In this document: piece after piece, positions 48,030 to 57,567 of the stretch | Position numbering within the stretch: position 1 is the stretch's first letter | Layout: every line of letters begins with the position of its first letter | Notes under the pieces: model-generated | The model's input: the letters and a program-made list of their open reading frames with translations, nothing else | Told to the model about the DNA's origin: nothing | The model's database searches: none | Made by a program: the position numbers and the translations under genes | DNA from: Clitoria ternatea | Taxonomy: Eukaryota > Streptophyta > Magnoliopsida > Fabales > Fabaceae | Assembly: GCA_037962975.1 (NCBI GenBank) | Contig: CM075673.1 | Coordinates: forward strand, 147,518,667 to 147,582,666 | Direction: 5' to 3' | Length of the DNA: 64,000 nt

Positions 48030-49470
48030 AGTCAGCCTTTTATCACTCGGATTCATCACTCATCACAGTCAGTTTTGTATCAATTAGTCTCCTATTCACT
48101 CAGTATATTTTCTTATCAGTCTTGTGTTCACTCGGTCTTCCATTTTTCTTTTTCATCCACTCGTCTTTCTCACTCAGTCTCTCATTCCCTCGCCCGATCT
48201 CTTTCACTCGTTCTCCATTCACTCGGTCACTCTTTCACTTTTCCACTCGTCACTAGCTCACCCGATCATTTTCACTCATTATTTCATGAATGCTTCGTCT
48301 GTGTTTTTCTCAATCCATCATCCACTCAGTATTATCATTCACTCAGTTTCCCCAGTAGTTGTTCTTTTATCCACTCAGTTTATCTCCATCTTGTTCTGTC
48401 TTTCACTCGTGTTTATTCACCCGGTCAGTCATTCATTCTTTCATGTTCTTTCATTCGTTTTTCCGTTCTTCTGACCACTCATTGTTCATTCATTCATTTT
48501 TCATTCTTACCTGGTATAATCCACTCGGTGTTCATTTACTCATTGTTTCGTTCCACCTAAATTCTTTCTCGGTTTTCTCACAAACCTCTCTGTATTTTTC
48601 TTTTTCATCCACCCTCAATCTACTCGTCTTTCTTCCACTCGATCACTCTTTCTTTTTCGTTCCTCACCTGTCATTCAGTCTTTCATTACCGCACTCTATC
48701 TTTTATCCATTTGTTCTTCCACCTGTTGTTTCATTCAGCTTTGCTCTCATTTTTCAGTTCGTCTTTTATTCATCGGTTCTTCTATTTACTCATTCCTTCT
48801 CTGCACTCGTTGTTTTGTTTACTCTTCCACTCGTCCTTTACCACTTAGTATCTCCATCACTCGGTATCTTTCTCTATACTCACTCGATCTTTTCACTCTT
48901 TTTACTCGGTCTCTTCCTCTGCAGTCTTCCATTCACTGTCTCCCACTCGATCACTCAGTCTTCATTCATTCGTTCACTCTAATTCACTCGTCCTTTATTC
49001 ACTCTGTCAATCTCCCACTCATTCATTCTTCCACTCGTTCTTCCATACACTCTTCCAATCGTCATTTATTTCACTCTTTCTTTCTTTCACTCGATCTTAC
49101 TTTCATTGTTCTTTCTCCCACTCGCTTTTCTGTTTACTCGCATCTCACTGCAGTTGTTCTCTCGTCTCTCATGCACTCTACTTCATTCATCCATTCTTTC
49201 ACTCGTTCTTGTATCCATTCGTCCTTCATTCACTCAGGATCATTTCCATTCAGTTTTCATTCACTTGGGATCCTGTATTCATTCACGTGTCGTTCTTCCA
49301 TTTGTTCTTCCACTCACTCTTTCATTTACTTATCGCCTTCATCCAGTCGGTATATCTTTCACTTGTCCCATTTACTAGGAATTTGTTTTCATTCGTTCTT
49401 TTTCATCGTTTGTTCATTCATTCGTCTTCTTCATCACTGTCACTCGATCTTCCACCTATTCAGTATGTGA
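48030..49470 (+). repeat. CACTCG-rich low-complexity block, copy 1
   Basis: About 1.4 kb of pyrimidine-rich DNA in which CACTCG, CACTCA, CATTCG or CACTCGGT recurs every 8-20 bases without a fixed period. Because stop codons need purines, long frames open on the plus strand in several phases (for example 48075-48560 and 48359-48982). Their products are Ser/Phe/His-rich and have no domain, so I do not call them genes. Confidence 0.85.
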
Positions 49471-49486
49471 GCCGAGTGAGAGTGCC

Positions 49487-49487
<1 letters not shown>

Positions 49488-49566
<79 letters not shown>
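49488..49566. repeat. (ATA)n microsatellite, copy 1
   Basis: About 26 uninterrupted ATA/AAT trinucleotides between the CACTCG block and the extra ORF. Copy 2 at 55000-55070 is shorter and has an interrupting G. Confidence 0.95.
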
Positions 49567-49567
<1 letters not shown>

Positions 49568-49800
49568 GTAATAAATGAAGATGGAGCGTACTTACGCGTT
49601 TCTTGGGTAGTGACTTCAACAGTATAAAAACCTTTCAGCGTACAAACCCTAAATTCCTACGCTGAAACTTGGGTTGAAGACGAAAAGGCACCTTATGATT
49701 CCTAAGAAAGGTACCATCTTTTCATTTATTTCGTTCACTTCTAAGTACATGCTAAGTATTTTCCTGTTTCTTTGTTAATATTCTTCCATTGTTCATAGCC

Positions 49801-50501
49801 ATGCATCTCACATTTTTGGTTTGCTGTGTTTGTTTTGGATTTCTGTACTTATTTTTATTTAGGTTGTTTATCAACATTTTTTTATCATTAACCATGAAAA
49901 GAAGATCACAGAGACTCCTGCAAAAACCTAGACCAAATTTACAGAAGGAAGTGTGAGAAAAACGCAAACAGATCACGAAAAGGAAGTGGCAACCATAAGT
50001 ATATCTGATTTTTCTGAACCTGCACCCAGTCAAAGTCAAGCTGAAAGGAATGCATCTCCTTCGGTTCAGAGGAATGCATCCCCTGCAGTTGAGAGGAACG
50101 AATCGCCAGAAGTTGAAAGTTTTGACAGGCACAGGTTCAGAGATGCTAAGGCTCCTGAAGACTATGATATAAAGTTTAAGACCAGAGAGACCGAACATCC
50201 CAGGCAATCAGCAGGAGCCGGTTCTTCTTCTTCTGACATTTCTATAGTGTTGCAGGAATTGCAGGTGATGAAGAAGATGCAACTTGGAATCTATGATCGG
50301 GTCTTGAGCCACGATCTCATGCTCAGGAAGATTTCCACCAAATTGAGGGTAGAGCACACAGCAGAAATGGGAGCCCCACCTGACAGAGATGCATGGTTGG
50401 CTTCCATTGGATTCACTATTTCCTCTGAGGACGTACCCCTGGCAGCTGATCTCCCATCATCTTCAGAGCAGAATGAAGAGAATAAGGATCAGGATGATTA
50501 A
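49801..50501 (+). pseudogene. Athila extra 3' ORF, copy 1 (frameshifted)
   Basis: Counterpart of the intact ORF at 55305-56006. A hydrophobic leader (ATG at 49801) and the basic start MKRRSQRLLQKPRPN (ATG 49894) are present. One base is missing at about 49937-49940 compared with copy 2 ('aaatttacag' against 'aactttgcag'), so the frame meets a TGA at 49954. Downstream the original frame stays open from about 49953 to 50501 and keeps the Ser-rich middle (SPSVQRNASPAVERNESPE), the LQVMKKMQLGIYDRV segment and the acidic C-terminus. It differs from copy 2 at only a handful of residues. Confidence 0.75.
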
Positions 50502-50936
50502 GTTGTTGCTCCATGTTTTATGTTGTTTTTATGTAATGACTTGACTTTATTTTAATAGTTTTCTGAACATTGAATATTCTCTTGTGGTTGTAATGGAATT
50601 TTATGTTTTTATTAAGATTGTTGTTGTTATCTAATTTTTCTCAATTGTATCGGAAAACCCGTGCATGTCAGTCCGAGTAATTGCTTTCCAGGCACTGCCA
50701 GTCAGGTAAAAAGGGAAGTCTTCTATTACTCTGACTCCTTAATTGCTAAAATATGCTAATTGCGTTTAATTTCAAATCCATCTTAATAAGTTAAAGTTTG
50801 CTGATTCTTAGGCTTTAGTCGGATAAATTAATTGATCGGCTTTGTTTAACTCATGATCCCTGGCCATAACTATTTCATTATTAATTAATTGTTTACTCGG
50901 CATGCTAGTTAAGGAATCTGAATGTATGACCTTACA

Positions 50937-50950
50937 TTAAGTTTGGGGAC
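50937..50950 (+). promoter_or_regulatory. Internal polypurine-like motif 1, copy 1
   Basis: TTAAGTTTGGGGAC, the same core as the 3' polypurine tract. Counterpart at 56442-56455. Confidence 0.6.
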
Positions 50951-51305
50951 ATGACTGGCTGATTAACTATTATATTTGTAGCTTTTGAGCCTGTTTTATT
51001 CTTTTCCGAGTGAACATGCATGCTAGTTAGTAAGACAGAATTTGCTTCAGTGCTTGCTAATTGATTATATGCCAGCCAATCGGAAATGATGAAGGCCTTC
51101 TTTGATTAATTTAGCTAGGGCCAAAAAGTAGCCTTCCTTATATATTTCATTATCCTTTGACCCAATAATTATGTTTGAGCCTGAGACCCTTTTATTCTGT
51201 TTATTCACCTAATGTTACAAGCCTATTTATCTAGAAAAATCGACTGATTTATCCCTAGATGTTCCACTGATGAATTGCTCAGTCTTATTTATTGCTAGGG
51301 ACTAG

Positions 51306-51325
51306 CAAGTTCTAAGTTTGGGGAT
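51306..51325 (+). promoter_or_regulatory. Internal polypurine-like motif 2, copy 1
   Basis: CAAGTTCTAAGTTTGGGGAT, nearly identical to CAAGTTTTAAGTTTGGGGAT before the LTR at 52066. Counterpart at 56811-56830. Confidence 0.65.
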
Positions 51326-51450
51326 GAAGAGTGTGCTTAGCATCAATTAAGGACACACTCCGACCTTGATTATAGATGAATAAATAGAGAAATGAAGGGA
51401 GAAATAGAAAAGCCGAGAAGAAAAATGAAAAAAAAATCAGCAAGGAAAAA

Positions 51451-51555
51451 GGTGCAAAGCACCGATTGAAAAAAAAAATGTGATCGGAAAAAGATGGAAA
51501 GAAAGAAAGAAAAGGAAAAGTCCGAAGGACTGAAAGGAAAAAGGTGCAAAGCACC
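51451..51555. other. Three perfect small hairpins, copy 1
   Basis: GGTGCAAAGCACC at 51451-51463 and again at 51543-51555 (5-bp stems, AAA loop), and AGTCCGAAGGACT at 51519-51531 (5-bp stem, GAA loop), in an A-rich setting. All three recur unchanged in copy 2. Confidence 0.8.
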
Positions 51556-52048
51556 GCAAGTTATTAAGTTAGCATTCACTCAGAAAATAATGGAGCTTGC
51601 TAAGTAGAGGCAGTTAAGTTGAAAATTGAGTCAAGGCATCAGTGGATACATCTTGTAACCCGACATTCACTTGGAAAAACAATAATTGAGCCTGTAGCCC
51701 AGCCCCATTATAAGCTTAAAAAAGCCCTTACTGATCTGATTGTGTTGGCATATGGCATGACGTATAGAACCGTTGCAAGCCTATGTTTATCTAACAAGTA
51801 TGCAGGTGATGAGTGTATTCTATTTACCCTATACACCGAGAGAAGAGTGAAACACCGACCCAGTAAGGAAAGCATCAACAGCTTGTTTCCCAAAGGAGGT
51901 GTAAGTTATTATACTTTTAGAAATTGCGAAAAGAAAGCATGGTCGGTATTCAATAATTATAGCATGAACTAAGTTAAGGAAAGGTTGATTGTGTTGAATA
52001 ACAGCCTGTTAGTTAATTAATCTGAATATTTGCTTGAGGACAAGCAAG

Positions 52049-52065
52049 TTTTAAGTTTGGGGATG
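52049..52065 (+). promoter_or_regulatory. Polypurine tract before middle LTR
   Basis: TTTTAAGTTTGGGGATG ends exactly at the TGATAAG start of the middle LTR, where plus-strand DNA synthesis is primed in Athila elements. Confidence 0.8.
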
Positions 52066-53148
52066 TGATAAGTCTTGAAAAGACTTAATTATTCTGCCTT
52101 TTATTTCACTTAATTCATTGTTTAATGATTAGTTTAGCCTTATTATTTAATTAATTGCTAATAAATTATAATTTATTTAATTATTTCAAAAGTGCTTAAT
52201 TTATGTAAGAAGCTGATTAAAAACATTAAATTAGTTAAGAAATTGAGTTTATGTATAATATCATTAACCCAGCATACAAATACTGGACAATCAGTGAACA
52301 AACGCTGGGTAAATTAGTTGTTTATTGGTGCAGGAAAAAGAGCGCTCAAGCCGAAAGAAAAAAGCCGAGCGAGATTTGGAAAATCCGAGTGAGACTTCAC
52401 AAATCCGACTGCAAAGAGTCCAAAAGATACCGACTCCAAAATAGAACAGGGAACCGAAGATAAAAAGAAGAATCCGAGTGTCAATTTCAGAATGCTGATT
52501 GAATAATCAATTCGCTCAAGCGAGAGTTAAATTCGCTCAAGCGAGGGTCAAAAATTCGTTCAAGCGAGCAAGTTCGCTCAAGCGTAACTCCAAAACATCA
52601 CCCCTCGCCCAAGCTTCTCCATAACGCCTAAAGCGAGAAAGCAATATTGCAGTACATATCTCGAGCTCACCCAAACGAGAACCCAGTTCGCTCAAGCGTA
52701 AAGGCTGATATTTAAAACATTGATTGTTCCCTCCAGAAGACACTCGGCACCTGTGTTGTTTCCTCCTGCCTTCTCTCCTACTTCTGCACCTTAGTAATTT
52801 AAGTAGTGAGTTGTTATTAGTTAGTGCTGCGCTGTGATTAGCTAATGATGAGCTGTAATTTGTTAAGAGCTGAGCTGTAATTAGTTAGTTATTCTGTAAT
52901 TATGTAATTAGTTAGTTAGGTTAATTATTAACTTAGCTTTCCTAGTGATTAGTTAAGTTCGTTAGTTAGGTAGATGCTTATATATATGTTTGTACATATT
53001 CTGTAACAGAACCAGAGACAGATACACACATATACATCGAACACAATTCATTCGAAACTTTGAACATCTCACTACTTTATTTTCTCTCTCTCTAAATCCT
53101 CTCCTCCATGACGTTCCACAATTCTTCGATGGAACCGAAGTCGATGGA
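52066..53148 (+). repeat. Middle LTR, truncated at 1083 bp
   Basis: Identical in structure to the other LTRs from TGATAAG to 'gaagtcgatgga', then replaced by the start of copy 2. The last 700 bp are missing. The terminal hairpin TAAGTCTT-GAA-AAGACTTA is perfect here. Confidence 0.95.
52511..52701. repeat. CGCTCAAGCG array, middle LTR
   Basis: Same motif series as at 40725-40915, with a few private substitutions (for example 'ctcacccaaacg'). Confidence 0.9.
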
Positions 53149-53149
53149 T

Positions 53150-53534
53150 AGTGGTCCATTTTGTGTTTTGTGTAGGAATCAATAAAAAGAAAACTAAAAA
53201 TTTAGTGAATAAAATTTGAATAAAAGGTGTGAAGTTTTAAAAGAGGGAGTCCGATCCTGATTCTTCCATTTCGCTCAGGCGAAGCACTTGTAGCTTAGGC
53301 GAGAAGCTGCTGCTGTTATTTAGCGCTTGAGCGAAAGTTTACTGAGCTTGAGCGAGAGTAGTACACTCGGATCACTGTTACTCATTCGTAACCTTTTTTT
53401 TTCCGACTGAACTTCACTCGTCATTCTTCAATAAATTCCAAATTTTGATGTGAATAAAAAGGGAGACTTTAATAAATGATTTCTGATTGTTGATTTAATA
53501 AACGGGTCCGATGATGAAGGGTGATTTATTTCAG
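53150..53534. other. Post-pol noncoding leader, copy 2
   Basis: Counterpart of 47647-48029, again with CGCTC/GAGCG motifs (about 53271-53360). No gene. Confidence 0.7.
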
Positions 53535-54970
53535 TCATCCTTTTATCACTCGGATTCATCACTCATCACAGTCAGTTTTGTATCAATTAGTCTCCTATTC
53601 ACTCAGTATATTTTCTTATCAGTCTTGTGTTCACTCGGTCTTCCATTTTTCTTTTTCATCCACTCGTCTTTCTCACTCAGTCTCTCATTCCCTCGTTCGA
53701 TCTCTTTCACTCATTCTCCATTCACTCAGTCACTCTTTCACTCTTCCACTCGTCACTAGCTCACCCGATCGTTTTCACTCATTATTTCATGAATGCTTCG
53801 TCTGTGTTTTTCTCAATCCATCATCCACTCAGTATTATCATTCACTCAGTTTCCCCTATAGTTGTTCTTTTATCCACTCAGTTTATCTCCTTCTTGTTCT
53901 GTCTTTCACTCGTGTTTATTCACCCGGTCAGTCATTCATTCTTTTGTGTTCTTTCATTCGTTTTTCCGTTCTTCCGACCACTCGTTGTTCATTCATTCGT
54001 TTTTTATTCTTACCCGGTATAATCCACTCGGTGTTCATTTACTCATTGTTTTGTTCCACCTAAATTCTTTCTCGGTTTTCTCACAAACCTCTTTGTATTT
54101 TTCTTTTTCATCCACCATCAATCTAATCGTCTTTCTTCCACTCGGTCACTTTTTCTTTTTCATTCCTCACCTGTCATTCAGTCTTTCATTACCGCACTCT
54201 ATCTTTTATCCATTCGTTCTTCCACCTGTTGTTTCATTCACTCAGCTTTGCTCTCATTTTTCCGTTCGTCTTTTATTCATCGGTTATTCTATTTACTCAT
54301 TCCTTCTCTGCACTCGTTGTTTTGTTTACTCTTCCACTCGTCCTTTACCACTCAGTATCTCCATCACTCGGTATCTTTCTCCATACTCACTCGATCTTTT
54401 CACTCTTTTCACTCGGTCTCTTCCTCTACAGTCTTCCATTCACTGTCTCCCACTTGATCACTCGGTCTTCATTCATTCGTTCACTCTAATTCACTCGTCC
54501 TTTATTCACTCTGTCAATCTCCCACTCATTCATTCTTCCACTCGTTCTTCCATACACTCTTCCAATCGTTATTTATTTCACTCTTTCTTTCTTTCACTCG
54601 GTCTTACTTTCATTGTTCTTTCTCCCACTCGCTTTTCTGTTCACTCGCATCTCACTGCAGTTGTTCTCTCGTCTCTCATGCACTCTACTTCATTCATCCA
54701 TTCTTTCACTCGTTCTTGTATCCATTCGTCCTTCATTCACTCAGGATCATTTCCATTCAGTTTTCATTCACCTGGGATCCTGTATTCATTCACGTGTCGT
54801 TCTTCCATTTGTTCTTCCACTCACTCTTTCATTTACTTATCGCCTTCATCCAGTCGGTATATCTTTCACTTGTCCTATTTACTAGGAATTTGTTTTCATT
54901 CGTTCTTTTTCATTGTTTGTTCATTCATTCGTCTTCTTCATCACTGTCACTTGATCTTCCACCTATTCAG
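53535..54970 (+). repeat. CACTCG-rich low-complexity block, copy 2
   Basis: Counterpart of 48030-49470. Its longest frame (53862-54977, 371 codons) is interrupted in copy 1, which argues against coding. Confidence 0.85.
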
Positions 54971-54999
54971 TATGTGAGCCGAGTGAGAGTGCCTATAAA

Positions 55000-55067
<68 letters not shown>

Positions 55068-55070
55068 TAA
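55000..55070. repeat. (ATA)n microsatellite, copy 2
   Basis: Shorter than copy 1, with a single AATGAT interruption near its right end. Confidence 0.95.
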
Positions 55071-55304
55071 AGTAATAAATGAAGATGGAGCGTACTTACG
55101 CGTTTCTTGGGTAGTGACTTCAACAGTTTAAAAACCTTTCAGCGTACAAACCCTAAATTCCTATGCTGAAACTTGGGTTGAAGACGAAAAGGCACCTTCT
55201 GATTCCTGAGAAAGGTACCATCTTTTCACTTATTTCGTTCACTTCTAAGTACATGCTTAGTATTTTCCTGTTTCTTTGTTAATATTCTTCCATTGTTCAT
55301 AGCC

Positions 55305-56006
55305 ATGCATCTCACATTTTTGGTTTGCTGTGTTTGTTTTGGATTTCTGTACTTATTTTTATTTAGGTTGTTTATCAGCATTTTTTTATCATTAACCATG
55401 AAAAGAAGATCACAAAGACTCCTGCAAAAACCTAGACCAAACTTTGCAGAAGGAAGTGTGAGAAAAAAGCAAAGAGATCACGAAAAGGAAGTGGTAACCA
55501 TAAGTATATCTGATTTTTCTGAACCTACACCCAGTCAAAGTCAAGCTGAAAGGAATGCATCTCCTTCGGTTCAGAGGAATGCATCCCCTGCAGTTGAGAG
55601 GAACGAATCGCCAGAAGTTGAAAGTTTTGACAGGCACAGGTTCAGAGATGCTAAGGCTCCTGAAGACTATGATATAAAGTTTAAGACCAGAGAGACCGAG
55701 CATCCCAGGCAATCAGCAGGAGCCGGTTCTTCTTCTTCTGACATTTCTATGGTGTTGCTGGAATTACAGGTCATGAAGAAGATACAACTTGGAATCTATG
55801 ATCGGGTCTTGAACCACGATCTCATGCTCAGGAAGATTGCCACCAAATTGAGGGTAGAGCACACAGCAGAAATGGGAGCCCCACCCGACAGAGATGCATG
55901 GTTGGCTTCCATTGGATTCACTATTTCCTCTGAGGACGTACCCCTGGCAGCTGATCTCCCATCATCTTCAGAGCAGAATGAAGAGAATAAGGATCAGGAT
56001 GATTAA
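55305..56006 (+). CDS. Athila extra 3' ORF, copy 2 (open)
   Basis: An open frame in the position where Athila elements carry an env-like or other extra ORF. From the ATG at 55305 it gives about 233 residues: an N-terminal stretch of some 30 almost purely hydrophobic residues (LVCCVCFGFLYLFLFRLFI), then MKRRSQRLLQKPRPN at a second ATG (55398), a Ser/Glu-rich repeat-like middle (NASPSVQRNASPAVERNESP), a possible helical segment (ISMVLLELQVMKKIQLGIYD) and a Glu/Asp-rich end (SSEQNEENKDQDD). With the leader it would look like a membrane-anchored protein; without it, a soluble 202-residue one. I recognise no domain. Copy 1 has a 1-base deletion. Expression would probably need splicing or an internal promoter. 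Confidence 0.55.
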   Translation: MHLTFLVCCVCFGFLYLFLFRLFISIFLSLTMKRRSQRLLQKPRPNFAEGSVRKKQRDHEKEVVTISISDFSEPTPSQSQAERNASPSVQRNASPAVERNESPEVESFDRHRFRDAKAPEDYDIKFKTRETEHPRQSAGAGSSSSDISMVLLELQVMKKIQLGIYDRVLNHDLMLRKIATKLRVEHTAEMGAPPDRDAWLASIGFTISSEDVPLAADLPSSSEQNEENKDQDD

Positions 56007-56441
56007 GTTGTTGCTCCGTGTTTTATGTTGTTTTTATGTAATGACTTGACTTTATTTTAATAGTTTTCTGAACATTGAATATTCTCTTGTGGTTGTAATA
56101 GAATTTTATGTTTTTATTAAGATTGTTGTTGTTATCTAATTTTTCTCAATTGTATCGGAAAACCCGTGCATGTCAGTCCGAGTAATTGTTTTCCAGGCAC
56201 TGCCAGTCAGGTAAAACGGGAAGTCTTCTATTACTCTGACTCCTTAATTGCTAAAATATGCTAATTGCGTTTAATTTCAAATCCATCTTAATAAGTTAAA
56301 GTTTGCTGATTCTTAGGCTTTAGTCGGATAAATTAATTGATCGGCTTTGTTTAACTCATGATCCCTGGCCATAACTATTTCATTATTAATTAATTGTTTA
56401 CTCGGCATGCTAGTTAAGGAATCTGAATGTATGACCTTACA

Positions 56442-56455
56442 TTAAGTTTGGGGAC
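56442..56455 (+). promoter_or_regulatory. Internal polypurine-like motif 1, copy 2
   Basis: TTAAGTTTGGGGAC, identical to 50937-50950. Confidence 0.6.
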
Positions 56456-56810
56456 ATGACTAGCTGATTAACTATTATATTTGTAGCTTTTGAGCCTGTT
56501 TTATTCTTTTCTGAGTGAACATGAATGCTAGTTAGTGAGACAAAATTTGCTTCAGTGCTTGCTACTTGATTATATGCCAGCCAATCAGAAATGATGAAGG
56601 CCTTCTTTGATTAATTTAGCCAGGGCCAAAAAGTAGCATTCCTTGTATATTTAATTATCCTTTGACCCAATAATTATGTTTGAGCCTGAGACCCTTTTAT
56701 TCTGTTTATTCACCTAACGTTACAAGCCTATTTATCTAGAAAAACCGACTGATTTATCCCTAGATGTTCCACTGATGAATTGCTCAGTCTTATTTATTGC
56801 TAGGGACTAG

Positions 56811-56830
56811 CAAGTTCTAAGTTTGGGGAT
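56811..56830 (+). promoter_or_regulatory. Internal polypurine-like motif 2, copy 2
   Basis: CAAGTTCTAAGTTTGGGGAT, identical to 51306-51325. Confidence 0.65.
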
Positions 56831-56952
56831 GAAGAGTGTGCCTATCATCAATTAAGGACACACTCCGACCTTGGTTATAGATGAATAAAGAAATAAAGGG
56901 AGAAATAGAAAAGCCGAGAAGAAAAATGAAAAAAAAAATCAGCAAGGAAAAA

Positions 56953-57057
56953 GGTGCAAAGCACCGATTGAAAAAAAAAATGTGATCGGAAAAAGATGGA
57001 AAGAAAGAAAGAAAAGGAAAAGTCCGAAGGACTGAAAGGAAAAAGGTGCAAAGCACC
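56953..57057. other. Three perfect small hairpins, copy 2
   Basis: GGTGCAAAGCACC at 56953-56965 and 57045-57057, AGTCCGAAGGACT at 57021-57033, identical in sequence and order to copy 1 although nearby A-runs differ in length. Confidence 0.8.
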
Positions 57058-57550
57058 GCAAGTTATTAAGTTAGCATTCACTCGGAAAATAATGGAGCTT
57101 GCTAAGTAGAGGCAGTTAAGTTAAAAATTGAGTCAAGGCATCAGTGGATACATCTTGTAACCCGACACTCACTTAGAAAAACAATAATTGAGCCTGTAGC
57201 CCAGCCCCATTATAAGCTTAAAAAAGCCCTTACTGATCTGATTGTGTTGGCATATGGCATGACGTGTAGAACCGTTGTAAGCCTATGTTTATCTAACAAG
57301 TATGCAGGTGATGAGTGCATTCTATTTACCCTATACACCGAGAGAAGAGTGAAACACCGACCCAGTAAGGAAAGCATCAACAGCTTGTTTCCCAAAGGAG
57401 GTGTAAGTTATTATACTTTTAGAAATTGCGAAAAGAAAGCATGGTCGGTATTCAATAATTATAGCATGAACTAAGTTAAGGAAAGGTTGATTGTGTTGAA
57501 TAACAGCTTGTTAGTTAATTAATCTGAATATTTGCTTGAGGACAAGCAAG

Positions 57551-57567
57551 TTTTAAGTTTGGGGATG
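57551..57567 (+). promoter_or_regulatory. Athila 3' polypurine tract
   Basis: TTTTAAGTTTGGGGATG immediately before the 3' LTR, the expected AAGTTTGGGG-type Athila tract. Confidence 0.85.

Larger units (their letters stand above)
50502..52048 (+). other. Athila 3' noncoding region, copy 1
   Basis: From the extra-ORF stop to the polypurine tract. It holds two internal polypurine-like motifs (50937, 51313), an A-rich tract with three perfect small hairpins (51451-51555) and a 117-codon frame (51619-51972). That frame starts later and is shorter in copy 2, so it is unlikely to be coding. Confidence 0.7.
47647..53148 (+). repeat. 5.5-kb tandem duplication, copy 1
   Basis: Runs from 'agtggtccatttt' just after pol to position 1083 of the middle LTR. 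The same sequence recurs at 53150-58649 in the same order: CGCTC-type motif patch, CACTCG low-complexity block, ATA microsatellite, extra ORF, three polypurine-like motifs, hairpins, LTR start. Offset about 5502 bp throughout, so indels between copies are small. Confidence 0.95.
56007..57550 (+). other. Athila 3' noncoding region, copy 2
   Basis: Counterpart of 50502-52048, with polypurine-like motifs at 56442 and 56811 and hairpins at 56953-57057. The 57244-57474 frame is the shortened form of the copy 1 frame. Confidence 0.7.

Noticed and set aside
51619..51972. 117-codon ORF in the Athila 3' region
   Set aside because: The counterpart in copy 2 begins much later and its upstream part is interrupted; no domain is visible.
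53521..54977. Long plus-strand frames (up to 371 codons) in the CACTCG blocks, also 48008-48982
   Set aside because: Pyrimidine-rich DNA rarely forms stop codons; several phases are open at once, products are low-complexity, and the longest frame is broken in the other duplicate.
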